A stretch of DNA of 64,000 bases from Aegilops tauschii subsp. strangulata (lineage: Eukaryota; Streptophyta; Magnoliopsida; Poales; Poaceae): NCBI RefSeq assembly GCF_002575655.3, contig NC_053037.3, positions 505,184,544 to 505,248,543 of the forward strand, given 5' to 3'. A model generated the notes under the pieces. It saw only the letters and a list, made by a program, of their open reading frames with translations, was not told where the DNA came from and made no database searches. How positions within the stretch are numbered: position 1 is the first letter of the stretch; each line of letters opens with the position of its first letter. Made by a program: the position numbers and the translations under genes. Of this stretch, positions 25,215 through 37,195 are shown piece after piece.

Positions 25215-27072
25215 TTAAGCTAGGCATGATGATTTCAATGATGCTCGCATAAAAGATAATAATTGAAACATAAAGAGAGCATCATGAAGCATATGACTAG
25301 CACATTTAGGTCTAACCCACTTCCTATGCATAGGGATTTTGTGAGCAAACAACTTAGGGGAGCAAGAATCAACTAGCATAGGAAGGCAGAACAAGTGCAA
25401 CTTCAAAACAATCAACACATAAAGAAGAAACTTGATATTACTGAGATATGTAAGAGCATAAGTTCCTTCCTCATAATAATTTACAGAAAAATCATGAATG
25501 GATTCAACAATATAACCATCACATACAGCACTCTTTTCATGATGCACAAGCATATAAGATTTATCACTCTTTATGGCATACATGTCATCATAATAATCAT
25601 CATAGATAGCAACTTCATTGTCATAATCAATTAAAACCTCTTCCAAAATAGTGGATGTATCACTAAATAAAGTCATGAACTCTCCAAATCCACTTTCATC
25701 AATATTGTAATAAGATTCAACACCCTCCAAAATAGTGGGATCATTACTACCTAGAGTTGACACTCTTCCAAACCCACTTTTATCAATGTAATCATCATAA
25801 ATAGGAGGCATGCTATCATCATAATAAATTTTCTCATCGAAAGTAGAAGGAATAAAAGGATCATATTCATTAAGAAAAGCATCCCCAAGCTTAGGACAAG
25901 CATTATTTCCAGCAAATAAATCTTCAAACATGTCATACTCATTAAACATAGCATCCCCAAGCTTGTGGTTTTGCATATCATCACAATCATTCTTATCAAT
26001 AGCATGAATGGCACCAATAGTATAGCAAACATTATTATCATATTCTTCCAAGCAAGTGCTAAAAAGGTTTTCAAGATCATAAGGCATATCGTTGTCTTCC
26101 CAATCGTAATCATTACAAAAAGTAGTAGGTATCACAAAATCACACTCAATATCATCATCCTCCATCAACATATTTGATTCACTTTCATGAGGCACAATGG
26201 TGATAGGAGCAACATTATTTGGGAGAGTTACCTTTTTACCTTTATTCTTTCTTCTTTTCTCCTTCTTCACCACATCATGTGTGGGTTTAATTAATTTCTT
26301 TAAGATTCTTGTTGAAGAGATTGATTGGATAGGAAGCTCCTCCTCGTTACCTGTTTCATCATAATAAACACTAGGAGGGTATTGGGAAACATTTTCCCTT
26401 TCATTAGTACTCTCTTCATACTCCATTTGTTTTCTTGTCTTTAAGTAGTTGGCAATATAAGGATTATCAATGCAATTCACCGCACAAAACATATAAATTT
26501 ATTCTAGATCAAAGTCAAGAAATCTCTCGGGATTTGGAAAACCCTTAGTTATACATTTCATTTCTTCATACCCCAAAAGAAGACTAAGCTCTTTATGATG
26601 CTCAAGGGTAATCAAGTTATCATAATTTTTGGACACGATTTGATCATGAAATAATTTGCATTGGAGATTTGAATGACCAAGTTCATTGCATAGTTCACAC
26701 GGATGGTGAAAAAATGCATCTTCCAGCACAATCATCTAGCCTCTCTTGCAACTTTTTCGTTTCTAAATATTTATGCTTCTTACAAAATCTATCTTCCCTT
26801 TTTTGTGTGCAATTGCACTCCCAATTCACTCCGCAAAAAGTGACATGCTTATAAGAAACATTTTTGTCATGACTTGTGCAATCATCATTAGCATTTTGGA
26901 TATAGAAAGAATTCATACTAACAACATTGCAATCATGCTCATCATTCAAATATTTTGTGCCAAGCATTTTATTGACTTCTTCTTCTAACAATTGAGCACA
27001 ATTTTCCGAACCATCATTTTCAAGAAAGATATTATAAAGATGATCAATAATATGATGCAGCCTAAATTCCAT
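25215..27072 (-). pseudogene. Gag-like gene of gypsy element 1
   Basis: Three open pieces in order on minus: 27072-26695, 26735-26499 and 26492-25215. The first two overlap in different frames (frameshift near 26,700). The last two share a frame and are separated by one stop at 26499-26501. The middle piece has a retroviral-type zinc knuckle, CELCNELGHSNLQC (CX2CX4HX4C). The long last piece is acidic and Asp/Tyr-rich with repeated phrases KLGDAxxNEYDxF and DESGFGExxTLFS, and ends in a hydrophobic and basic stretch (HKIPMHRKWVRPKCASHMLHDALF). A gag-type role is inferred from the knuckle and the position next to the PBS. Confidence 0.8.
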
Positions 27073-27170
27073 TTTTTATGTAGTTTTCTTTTATAAACCA
27101 AACTAGTGATAAAACAAGAAACTAAAAGATTAAATTGCAAGATCTAAAGATATACCTTCATGCACTCACC

Positions 27171-27188
27171 TCCCCGGCAACGGCGCCA
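27171..27188 (-). other. Primer-binding site of gypsy element 1
   Basis: Minus-strand TGGCGCCGTTGCCGGGGA, ten bases inside the 5' LTR. This is the tRNA-derived primer site common to Athila-type gypsy elements. Confidence 0.85.
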
Positions 27189-27198
27189 GAAAAGAGCT

Positions 27199-28739
27199 TG
27201 ATGTCTACTACACAACTTTATTCTTGTAGACACGTGTTGGGCCTCCAAGCGCAGAGTTTTGTAGGACAGTAGCAATTTTCTGTCAAGTGGATGACCTAAG
27301 GTTTATCAATTCGTGAGAGGTGTAGGATGAAGATGGTCTCTCTTAAACGACCCTGCAACCAAATACAAGAAATCTCTTGTGTCCCCAACACACCCAATAC
27401 AATGGCAAATTGTATAGGTGCAGTAGTTCGGCGAAGAGATGGTGATAGAAGTGTAATATGGATGGTAGAAATATATTTTTATAATCTGAATAAATAAAAA
27501 CAGCAAGGTAAAAAATAGTAAACGGGCACAAAAATGGTATTGCAATGCTTGAAAACAAGGCCTAGGATCCGTACTTTCGCTAGTGCAACCTCTCAACAAT
27601 GCTAACATAGTTGGATCATATGATTATCCCTCAAAGTGCAATAAAGAATCACTCCCGAGTTCCTATTAGCGGAGAACAAAAGATAGAAATTGTTTGTAGG
27701 GTACGAAACCACCTCAAAGCTATTCTTTCCGATCGATCTATCCTAGAGTTCGTACTAAAATAACACCAAAGAAAATTCATATTCATAATAATCAATCCAC
27801 ACAAAGAACTACAAAGAGACCCCAAAGTTTTTATCTGAGAAAAGATAATAAAAACATGCATCAACCCCTATGCATAGATTACCCCAATATCAGCTCGGGA
27901 ATCTACAAGTTGAGTGCCGTAACATACATCAAGTGAATCAATATGATACCCCATTGTCACCTCAAGTATTCATACCGCAAGACATACATCATGTGTTCTC
28001 ATATCTGAATATTCAATCCGACAAGACAAAACTTCAAAGGGTAAAGATTCAATTCATCACAACAAGAGTATATAGGGGAGAAACATCATATGATCCATCT
28101 ATATTAACAAAGCCCATGATATAGATCACGAGAGAGAGAGAGAGAGGGAGGGATTAAACACATAGCTACTCGTACAAACCCTCAGCCCTGAGGGTGGACT
28201 ACTCCCTCCTCATTGTGGTGGCCGCCGTTATGATGAAGATGGCCACCGGAGATGATTTCTCCCTCCGACAGGGTGCCGGAACGGGGTCTAGATTGGTTTT
28301 CGGTGGCTACAGAGCCTTGCAGCGGCAGAACTTCTGATCTAGGTTAACCCCGATGGGTTTCGGAATATTTGGGAATTTATAGTGCAAAGAGGGGGTGCGG
28401 AAGGCCACCGAGGTGGGCACAACCCACCTGGGCGCGCAGGGGGCCCTGGCGTGCCCTGGTGGGTTGTGCCCCCTCTCCCCCCAGGTGCCGCTCTGGCCCA
28501 ATGGGTGTCTTCTGGTCCATAAAAAATCTCCGTGGAGTTCATTGCGTTTGGACTCCGTTTGGTATTGATTTCCTGCGATGTAAAAAAAGCAAAAAACAGC
28601 AACTGACACTGGGCACTGGGTCAATTGGTTAGTCCCAAAAGTGATATAAAGTTGCTATAAAATGATTGTAAAACATCCAAGAATGATAAAATAACAGCAT
28701 GAATACTTCATAAATTATAGATACGTTGGAGACATATCA
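27199..28739 (-). repeat. 5' LTR of gypsy element 1
   Basis: Starts tgatgtctactacacaac on + and ends ggagacatatca. It carries an extended GA run (28131-28147) compared with the partner. Region 28360-28460, like 21910-22030 in the partner, encodes nothing despite several open frames. Confidence 0.92.
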
Positions 28740-29113
28740 AGGTTTTCTGTTTTACCGGTCTCATGATGGTAGTTGGGAGACCGGGTTATAGGATTGTTTT
28801 TGATACTATCAAGGGGGGCTCTCAAGTTGGTAGCTTGATCGTATCGTTCATAGAGAGCTCAAACCAGTGCACCATTGAATCATATTTATTGGTTCTTGTT
28901 TGGTGTTTCTCTTTGTGAGTTTTAGAGCATATGGTCATCTTGATGACAAGCTCGAGTTCATCAAAAACGGAGCTCACATGCATTTTCTATGATGTTTTCG
29001 ATGTTGGAGGTTATGCCGGTTCTTCTCTGTTGGAAGTTTAACTCCTATAAATGTTAGGAATACCTCCCCTGCCTCTTCTTACTATAACGAGTCGCTGTTT
29101 TGATGCTACTCGT

Positions 29114-29607
29114 TGTCGGTGTCAAAATCGGCAGATCTCGGGTAGGGGGTCCCGAGCTATGTGTCATGGATCGATGGGTAACAGGAGACTGGGGACATGA
29201 TGTTTACCCAGGTTCAGGCCCTCTTAATGGAGGTAATACCCTACTTCCTGCTTGATTGATCTTGATGAACATAGAGATTACAAGAGTTGATCTACCCCGA
29301 GATCATATGTTGTGGTCTAAGCCCTAGGGGTATGATGATTAATGTCATAATGCTCTAGCATATCCCTATCGACTAGCCCGGCCTCGGCTTATATAATGCA
29401 CCAGAGGCCTGGGATAACAAGAGTCCAAGCCGAATACGTTGGTGGAGAGGAGTCCCTGTCTTGATCCCGAAGTCTTGTGGAATATTCCTTGTATGCGGCA
29501 TGGGCTGCCCGAAGTGGCCCATGAGTGAACCGCCATGGGGGTCCTCGGCCCGATCCACCTGGTCGGGAGACGATGTGGTGAGTACCCCCTAGTCCAGGAC
29601 ACCGTCA
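29114..29607 (-). repeat. 3' LTR of LARD-like element
   Basis: tgtcggtgtc ... ggacaccgtca, 494 bp, followed by the complement of the polypurine tract. Confidence 0.95.
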
Positions 29608-29617
29608 GTAGCCCCCT

Positions 29618-32600
29618 GAACCGGTCTTCAAGTTGGGGACGCTCCTCGATCGTTCCGAACTATTCTTCATCTTTGGTCGTCGGTCTTGAAAACTGGTTCA
29701 ACAAATCTTCTCATCTTCGATCTTGAGGATCACCGAAGTAAATCCAAAGAGTTTACACGTCGGGTATCCGAGGAGCCCCTTTAAGTTCTCGGCCTTTATC
29801 AATGCCTTATTATTATTTTTTACGCCACACCTCGAGTTTGAAGTTGTTCTCGTGCGGCGGTGTCCTCTTGCATCCGAGCTCCAACGCGGGACTACATTCG
29901 AGATATCTTCTGCAGCCGAGAACCAACGCCAGACTATATCCGAGCTCCAACGCCGGACTTTATCCGAGGTGTCATAGATCACCTTGGCCTGAAAAAGTTT
30001 GAAGGAGGTTATCCGAGTTTAACTCTGAAAAGTTCTCTATGGAACGAGCCATTCGAATCCGGGCTTTATGCCGGACCACTTCCGAGATCCAATGATGGTC
30101 AGCGTCCGAGGTGTCGTAAACTACCTCGGTCTTTTAAAAGATTGAACGAATTCAGCCGAGCTTAATGCCGGAAATGTCCTCTATGGAGCCAGCCACTGGC
30201 GCCCGAGCTTTATGCCGGCCTGCTTCCGAGGTGGTGCACCACCCCGACCGCGAGCTGATTTTTGTGAATATTTTTTATTGGTGCAATTTACTCTCTGCCG
30301 AGATATATAGCCAGTATATGTATATCCAGTAGCCCTCAAGGTGTGTGTCGGTCTAAACCCGAGGTGCACCTGAAGGAAAACATAAAACTGTTGATCCTGG
30401 TAGCCCCTGAGACTCAGGCCGATTTGCAAAATCGGCCCGAGGATCAACTCCTAGTTCGGCAGCATACGTAGGAGTAGAAACGTAGTGTAATATATTAGAG
30501 ATAATAGTGATTGGCGAATGGGCCCTTGAGAGAGGGTCTTGAGAAGTTGCCGCAAAATATTAGCTTGACGCCAGATAGGTCCAGATGGTACCTATTGTGT
30601 CCGAAGACGCGTTTGCCCATAGTTCGGTCAAGCCGAACACTAAGCACTTTGAATCTTCTGCATTGAACAAGCAACGCAGTAGCCCCCGAGACACTGGTCG
30701 GGTGGCAACACCAGATCAGGGGTTCGATGTGCCCCTTTAATATTTGTAAATAATAAGCCCAAAGCCCAGTAGCCCCCGAGCCTTAATGCGGGCATGGGTG
30801 GCCGAATTAAGGATCGATATCCATAGTAAAATCACAAATTATGTGTAATGATTCTATGTATCCAAGTACTCTACATCATTAATGCTCGAATCCGTTTGTA
30901 CAAAACTTTGTTGACCGACCATCGGCTTCAACCTCTTCGGCCAGTAGCCGAGGAGTGTTTTCCTACTTTATAAAGCCGTTATAAGGGCAAAGATTTATGG
31001 AAAACAAGGCAATCCGGCAATACGGTTTTATAAACAAAGGTACACGGAGAGATATGTTATATTACGTTTTAACGTAAGAAACATCTTCCAAAGAAAATAG
31101 TCCCGCTATCGGTTCCTTTCTTTGGGTCGTCATGCTTATCATGATCATGAAACCTCACCTCCGATCAATGTGGGAGGAAAATATTGAGGATTTAGTTCGG
31201 GGAAAGTTCCCGAACTCTTTGGTATTAATGAACAAAAAATTTCAATTCCGTCATTGCCGACCAATGTGATCCTTTAAGATTGCTAACTTTCGGCTTCACC
31301 CAATCTGAGGTACTAACTCGGATGACCCGGTAGTGACAATCATAGAGGTGCTCCCTTTACCGCCTAGCCAAACAATCGGGAACGTAGGGGTAAGCACAGG
31401 AGGCAGGCAACCCAACTTGGCCAAAATCTTAAGTCAAATTGATGCATATTTATGGCTTTATATAACGATAATTACGGAAGGCAATGCTTGTATAATCAAT
31501 ACAAATGCTGATGATATATACTTATTTTGACTCCATTACGACCATTTATCAGTTGAAAGTGGCCCATCGTCGGCTTCTACCCCTTTGTAGACACTACGCA
31601 GGGTGTTTCCGCAATAACAAGACAACCCTTAGCCGACGTCTCGGTGCCCGAAGGCGGTTGTGTTAGCGGAAATGAGGCAATCAGATATGCGGGCTTTATA
31701 ACCTTCACTTAGTCATAGGAGCTTTAAACTGGGGAAGCTAGCTACGAGCCCCCGGCTAGTGTTCGGCGACAGCCGAGGTCAAGCCGTAAACACTTCGGCC
31801 AATGTTATGTACGACCCATCATTTAACATAGTCATCGGATTGCTGGCCAGTTTACGCTTATTGTGACAGTCAGTTTTCGGCTTTCTCCACTGAGGTGCTT
31901 AACCATGCGAGATGGAAGCACAATCGCAGTGGTTCTCCCTTTGCACACCTAGCCGAACAAAGCGGAACATAGGAGGCAAGCACAGGAGCCGGGCAACCCA
32001 ACTATTGACCAAAGACACAATTCGAAACCGATGCATATATAGCAATATCCGAGAATGTTTTTGCCGAATCTCTAAAGGTGTCCGGCGTTGCACTGTGAGA
32101 CTTATGCTGGAAACACACAAATGTTTAAAAGTGGCATAGGCTTGGAAAAGCAAAAAACTTCAGTAAAAACTTGACGTCCGAACAAGATCAAGTGTTCGGT
32201 GCCAATCCAAAAATTGGAAAAAAATTGTGCTTCTGTCGTGCTTTAACATGACACATCCGATCTCAAGACTTCACGCGGGTCAGCCTACGGCTTCAAGCTC
32301 CTTATCCCAAAGGCGGAGTACTTCTCCAAGGCCAGTTTAGCGAACTAAACTCGAGTAGATTTTAGAGAGAAGACAGGCTATCCGGCTATTGACCATACAC
32401 TCAAGTCAAAAAAGGAGCAGTAGAAAAAGACTTTCAACGACCAAGAAGAAAACACATTTACTATAAAACAACTCATATAAATTTTAAGAGCCCCCAAGTG
32501 ACTTGGGTAAAAGAATTTTATGTATAATGATTGTATGTACTGAAGTACTTATATCATATTTGTGTTCACCCGAACTTTAAACGCGTCTTAACCGACCGCG

Positions 32601-35548
32601 GCTTCTCCCTCTTTGGTCAAGGGCCGAAAAGTGTTATGTACTCCACCTGTCGAGAATATCGACGGTGTTTCCGATAACCAGGCAATCATGCCATAGGCTG
32701 TAACAGACAAAGCACGCTCAGGGAACTTATGCTATATTACTGACGAAGTGTAAGAAGCATCTTCGAAGAAAATAGTACCCCCACCGATACCTTTCTTCGG
32801 TTGCTCATTATTACTATGAGACTTGTGCAATAGATTTTTTGTACTCATGAGTTCGTTGTGTGCCGACCATGATTGAAAACAATAAGAGCGCTAGCTTTCG
32901 GCTTCACCCAGTCTGAGGTCCGAGCTCGGATGACCCAATCGTGACAATCGCAGAGGTGCTCCCTTTACTCCCTAGCCGAACAATCGGGTACGTAGGGGTA
33001 AACACAGGAGCAAGGCAACCCAGCTTGCGGAACACTTAAGTCAACATGGTGCATATTGTGGCGTAATACACGAACAAGGAATGAAGCCATACAAGTATAA
33101 TCATATGCAAGAGGAAAGGCTTCATAAAGGAAGCCCCCAAGTAAACGGGGTATTTGAATTTGTGTGTCACAAACAAAGTTTTGACAAGGAAGTTTTTCAC
33201 AAACAACTTTTTGCCAAAAAAGTATAATGCTTGGTCGAACCAAACAAAATTTAAAACTGAAAGTCTTTGAGCATGAAAGCGACTTAGCTGGTTAATGTGT
33301 TCGGCATTGATGACGCGGTCCGAGCTTGATGCAGGACAAGGTTCCATCCCCCAAGCCGGTCTCGAGGTGGCGGAGCGAAGAGCTCGGCACTCCGAAGTGG
33401 TGACATAGCACGACCAATGCAGGCCGGCAAAGTGACGCCGAAGCCCCCGGCTTGGGTTAATGAAGTGTTGACGAAGCCCCCTGTCCAGCCGAGGTGACGT
33501 GGTATGTCAGTATGCCGAGGTGACAACACTGCCCGACCCGAATGATTTACCTGTGCACAAAAAATAGTGCAAACCGGAGATAATAGTAATAGTAATGAAT
33601 AAATAAAAATCATTGCATAATTAATAATTTATGCAGAGTAAGTAATAAAAGAAATATGGCCCGTGTGCCGAACACTCGATGAGGTAGAGCTCTCTCAGCG
33701 ATGCCGAAGTCGCCAAGGCAACCGAGCATGTCGGTATGGCACTTCGACCAACAAGGTGATCACGCGGCCGATTTATGCCGATTGGGACGACAGCGTCGGC
33801 TTGCCGAAGTGACCACGTGACACAGTCGAAGTCGATTACCTGCACATGTAAAATAGTGCAGGCGAACAATAATAATATCAATATATATAAAATCCTTGCA
33901 TAAATGCTTTTCGCAAAAATAATTTATTCAAAGAGATGTGGCCTGGCGCCGAAGTCAATGTCGATGCAGGGCATCGGCATGACGCGGTGAAGGCGTGGCA
34001 AAGCCTGAATTCACAAGCCGGTCCGAGTTCCCGATGCGGCGTTAGCCGAACGGTATACGGAAACTGGCCGAACCAGCACGCGACCGTTGTTAATGCGGCC
34101 ACCCTTTGACAGACCTGTGTACAGATGATGGAACAAACCAGAGTAATAATTCTCGGGAAAAATAAACCCAGGCAAGAAAATTACTAGGATTAATAGCACC
34201 TGGTTTATCTGTTGCAGCAATATGAAGAAAGGTTACTCCCAAAATTGGGACTTGATCGGCACACCCATTGCATGATGGGCGATGAAGCAACGGCATGGCG
34301 ATGCTGACAAAGGTTGGCTCGCCGAGGCAAAGCCCCCGGTCCACCTAACGTGACGAAGCTGGTCAGCTGGTGACGCCGAAGTCCCTGGAGTAGGTTGATG
34401 AAGAGATGGCGAAGCCCCCGGTCTAGTCGAGATGACGGAGCGGGTCGGTAAGGAGACGTTGCAGCTGCCATGTCAGCCGAGGTGCTGAAGCAGTTCGGCG
34501 TGATGGACATCGGCTTGAAGAAGCAACAGTGCGGCCATGCCGATGCTGGTCATAACTTGTGACGTGGTCAACGCCAGCTTGATGAAGTGACCGTGCGGCA
34601 ATGCCGATGTGCCCGCTCTGTGTAATCCGTGGGGCGGCGAGGTTGGTAATGATTTATCCTTCGCGATGCCAAACTCTTGTTCAGCTTGCCGAGATGATGA
34701 TCCGAAGAAGTCGAGCTCGGCTCAACAAAGCGATGACGTGTCTAGCACAGGTCAGCAGCCGTGGAGCAACGTTGTCGGGCTGGTTTGACACCGGCGCAAT
34801 GGTGAAGATCATATTGGAAAAGACTTTAAAATTGGTGGGATGTATTTGGGAACAAAACACAATACCCCATACAAAGCTTCCTTCAAAAAGGATGTCTGAA
34901 ATCCCGTTCATACAAAAAAGATGAACTCGGGTCGGATTCGTTCTCGTGCAAAAAACAAATCTGAAAAGTGATGCACTAATCGGAAGGTTCCCGGAGTTTG
35001 GACGGTCGGATCGAGCTGAAATTTTGAGGGGTGGTAAATATGAGAATTCCGCAGTAGATGAACGGTTGGATCTTCCAAAGGACCTCCGAGCTTGGCTCTG
35101 GAGACCACGCCCTAAACTCGTCCGGATTCCCGTCCAGATTTGACAGGGCTCCGGTATATCGTAGATTGCCGGAGATTCCTCCATCGGAACTTGACGAAAT
35201 TTTGCATGGTTGTTGTAGACTTAATTCCGCACAATTCCACTGAAGCAATTATTAAAACGATGCTCGAGGAAGAGGTGGCGGCGGATACAAGTTCGCTGTC
35301 CAGAAAAACAGCACGGTCGCCCGAGGACAATGTTGACGTTGAGCCCCCGAGCTCCAAAGATGATTCCTCATGATCATGATAGAGATCGGAATTGATGTTG
35401 ATGAAGGCCCTCGTCCGAACATGACGATCAGAGGCAGGGCACAGTCCTCGGTCAAGCCGAGGTGACCAGTCGAGCCGGTGACAAAGATGCCAACGTCACA
35501 GTTGATCTACAGGCCGGCCATTGATCCTTTATCGATCACACAACGGAA
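29618..35548 (-). other. Non-coding interior of LARD-like element
   Basis: Made of diverged repeated phrases such as ccgagctt(t/a)atgccgg, ccgaggtg and gccgaagcccccgg. Larger cassettes recur near 31275-31460, 31870-32050 and 32890-33060; these are described as a finding. No protein is supported. Confidence 0.8.
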
Positions 35549-35567
35549 CTCTCAATGAAAGCACCAT

Positions 35568-36061
35568 TGTCGGTGTCAAAACCGGCAGATCTCGGGTTGG
35601 GGGTCCCGAGCTATGTGTCATGGATCAATGGGTAACAGGAGACAGGGGATACGATGTTTACCCAGGTTCGGGCCCTCTTAATGGAGGTAATACCCTACTT
35701 CCTGCTTGATTGATCTTGATGAATATAGAGATTACAAGAGTTGATCTACCCTGAGATCATATGTTGTGGTCTAAACCCTAGGGGTATGATGATTAATGCC
35801 ATAATGCTTTAGCATATCCCTATCTACTAGCCCGGCCTCGGCTTATATAATGCACCAGAGGCCTAGGATAACAAGAGTCCAAGCCGAATACATTGGTGGA
35901 GAGGAGTCCTTGTCTTGATCACCAAGTCTTGTGGAATACTCCTTGTATGCGGCATGGGCTGCCCGAAGTGGCCCATGAGTGAACCGTCATGGGGGGTCCT
36001 TGGCCCGATCCACCTGGCCGGGAGACGATGTGGTGAGTACCCCTAGTCCAGGACACCGTCA
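35568..36061 (-). repeat. 5' LTR of LARD-like element
   Basis: The 494-bp partner of 29114-29607. It includes a TATA-like gcttatataatgc near 35841. Confidence 0.95.
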
Positions 36062-36179
36062 CTCGTCGTCATCTATCCAACAAGTTTGAGTTTGCTCAAT
36101 TCGGAGCTCATTTGCAGAAGTTGTGGCAGTTTTGGTTTTCCTTGGAGTATACTTGTTTTCGTGTGGCATAAGGAAGGCG

Positions 36180-36505
36180 CCAGCGGTAGTTCCACTGTCT
36201 CACAGTGGTAGTACCGCCGATGGCCATAAGCGGTAGTACGGCTCCGGTTCCGTGCTGGTACCGCCTCGACTCGAGGCATGGTTTTCCCATGTCGGGTTCA
36301 GCGGCAGTAGAAGGGGTAGTAGCGCTCGTGAGCGGTAGTACCATGGCTACCACCGCTGCTAGTGCCGCCTGGGCCCTCACCTCCTGTCCTTTCTCTCTCT
36401 TTGGCCCCTGCTCTCTGTCTCTGCGATAGTACCGCTGGGGCTCACGGTAGTACCGCTGCTGCCAGCGGTAGTACCACTCCCGTGAGCGGTAGTACCGCTC
36501 TGTGC
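36180..36505. repeat. Cluster of palindromic gcggtagtaccgc motifs in solo LTR
   Basis: The near-palindrome gcggtagtaccgc and variants occur about ten times in 325 bases, in both full and half forms (for example near 36230, 36332, 36427, 36449, 36468 and 36487). They sit just upstream of the LTR TATA-like site near 36545. Confidence 0.8.
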
Positions 36506-37090
36506 GGGCTGAAGAGGGGATAACGGTTGGATTGTTTTTCCAACTATAAAAGGGGGTCTTCTTCCCCATTGAGCCTTATCCTTTAAGCTTGAGTTCTTCC
36601 CCCATTGTTGACCTTCTTCGAGCTTGCTATCTCTCAATCCCTCCATGGATTCTTGCTAGTTTTGGGGGAAAAGAGAGAGGAGATCTAGATCCACATTTTC
36701 ACCAATCACATTCTCCTCTATGTGAGGGGAACCCCTTGGATCTAGATCTTGGAGTTCTTGGTGTTCTCCTTCTTGTTCTTCCTCTCATTTTCTTCTCTAG
36801 CATTAGTTGCTTTTGTGGGATTTGGGAGAGAAGGACTTGGGCACTCTGTGTGCCCTTGCCATTGCATTTGGTGCATCGGTTTGAGTTCTCCATGGTGATA
36901 TGTGGAAGTTACAAGTTGAGAAGCTTATTACTCTTGGGTGCTTGGTACCCTTGAGCTTGTTCCTCTTGGGTGCTTGGGTGCCCTAGACGGTTGGTGGTGT
37001 TCGGAGCTCAATCATTATGGTGTAAAGCTCCGGGCAAGCATCGGGGTCTCCAATTAGGTTGTGGAGATCGCCCCGAGCAATTTGGCGGGT

Positions 37091-37195
37091 TTCGGTGACC
37101 GCCCCCAAGGGTTGCCAAAGTGTATGGGTTCGGTGAATGCCCCCAAGGGTTACCATCTGTACGCGTTCGGTGACCGTCCTCAAGGGTCCCTTAGT
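37091..37195. repeat. Short 37-38-bp tandem repeat in solo LTR
   Basis: ttcggtgaccgccccc and variants start at 37091, 37129 and 37166, each followed by caagggtt or similar. Three imperfect copies. Confidence 0.8.

Larger units (their letters stand above)
20757..28739 (-). mobile_element. Complete non-autonomous Athila-like gypsy element (Sabrina/WHAM-like)
   Basis: A 7,983-bp element with two 1,541-bp LTRs and a perfect duplication aggtt (20752-20756 and 28740-28744). The primer-binding site and polypurine tract place its sense strand on minus. The only coding content is a damaged gag-like gene near the 5' LTR; no protease, reverse transcriptase or integrase is detectable. It must therefore have been mobilised by an autonomous relative. 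A second copy of the family starts at 43095. The family name is from memory of LTR texture; the Athila-type PBS supports the clade. Confidence 0.93.
29114..36061 (-). mobile_element. Complete non-coding LTR retrotransposon (LARD-like)
   Basis: A 6,948-bp element with 494-bp LTRs and a perfect duplication ctcgt (29109-29113 and 36062-36066). The polypurine tract (minus GGGGGCTAC at 29608-29616) and primer site (minus TGGTGCTTTCATTGAGAG at 35549-35566) orient it on minus. No gag or pol homology and no frame above about 170 codons exist in 5.96 kb of interior, so it is a large retrotransposon derivative moved in trans. LTRs differ at about 22 of 494 positions plus two single-base indels by eye. 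Confidence 0.93.

Noticed and set aside
34681..35184. 167-codon minus-strand frame
   Set aside because: Inside the LARD interior, no recognisable motifs, broken in the surrounding repeated text.
36108..36569. 153-codon minus-strand frame rich in Tyr and Arg
   Set aside because: Made by the gcggtagtaccgc palindromic repeats in the solo LTR.
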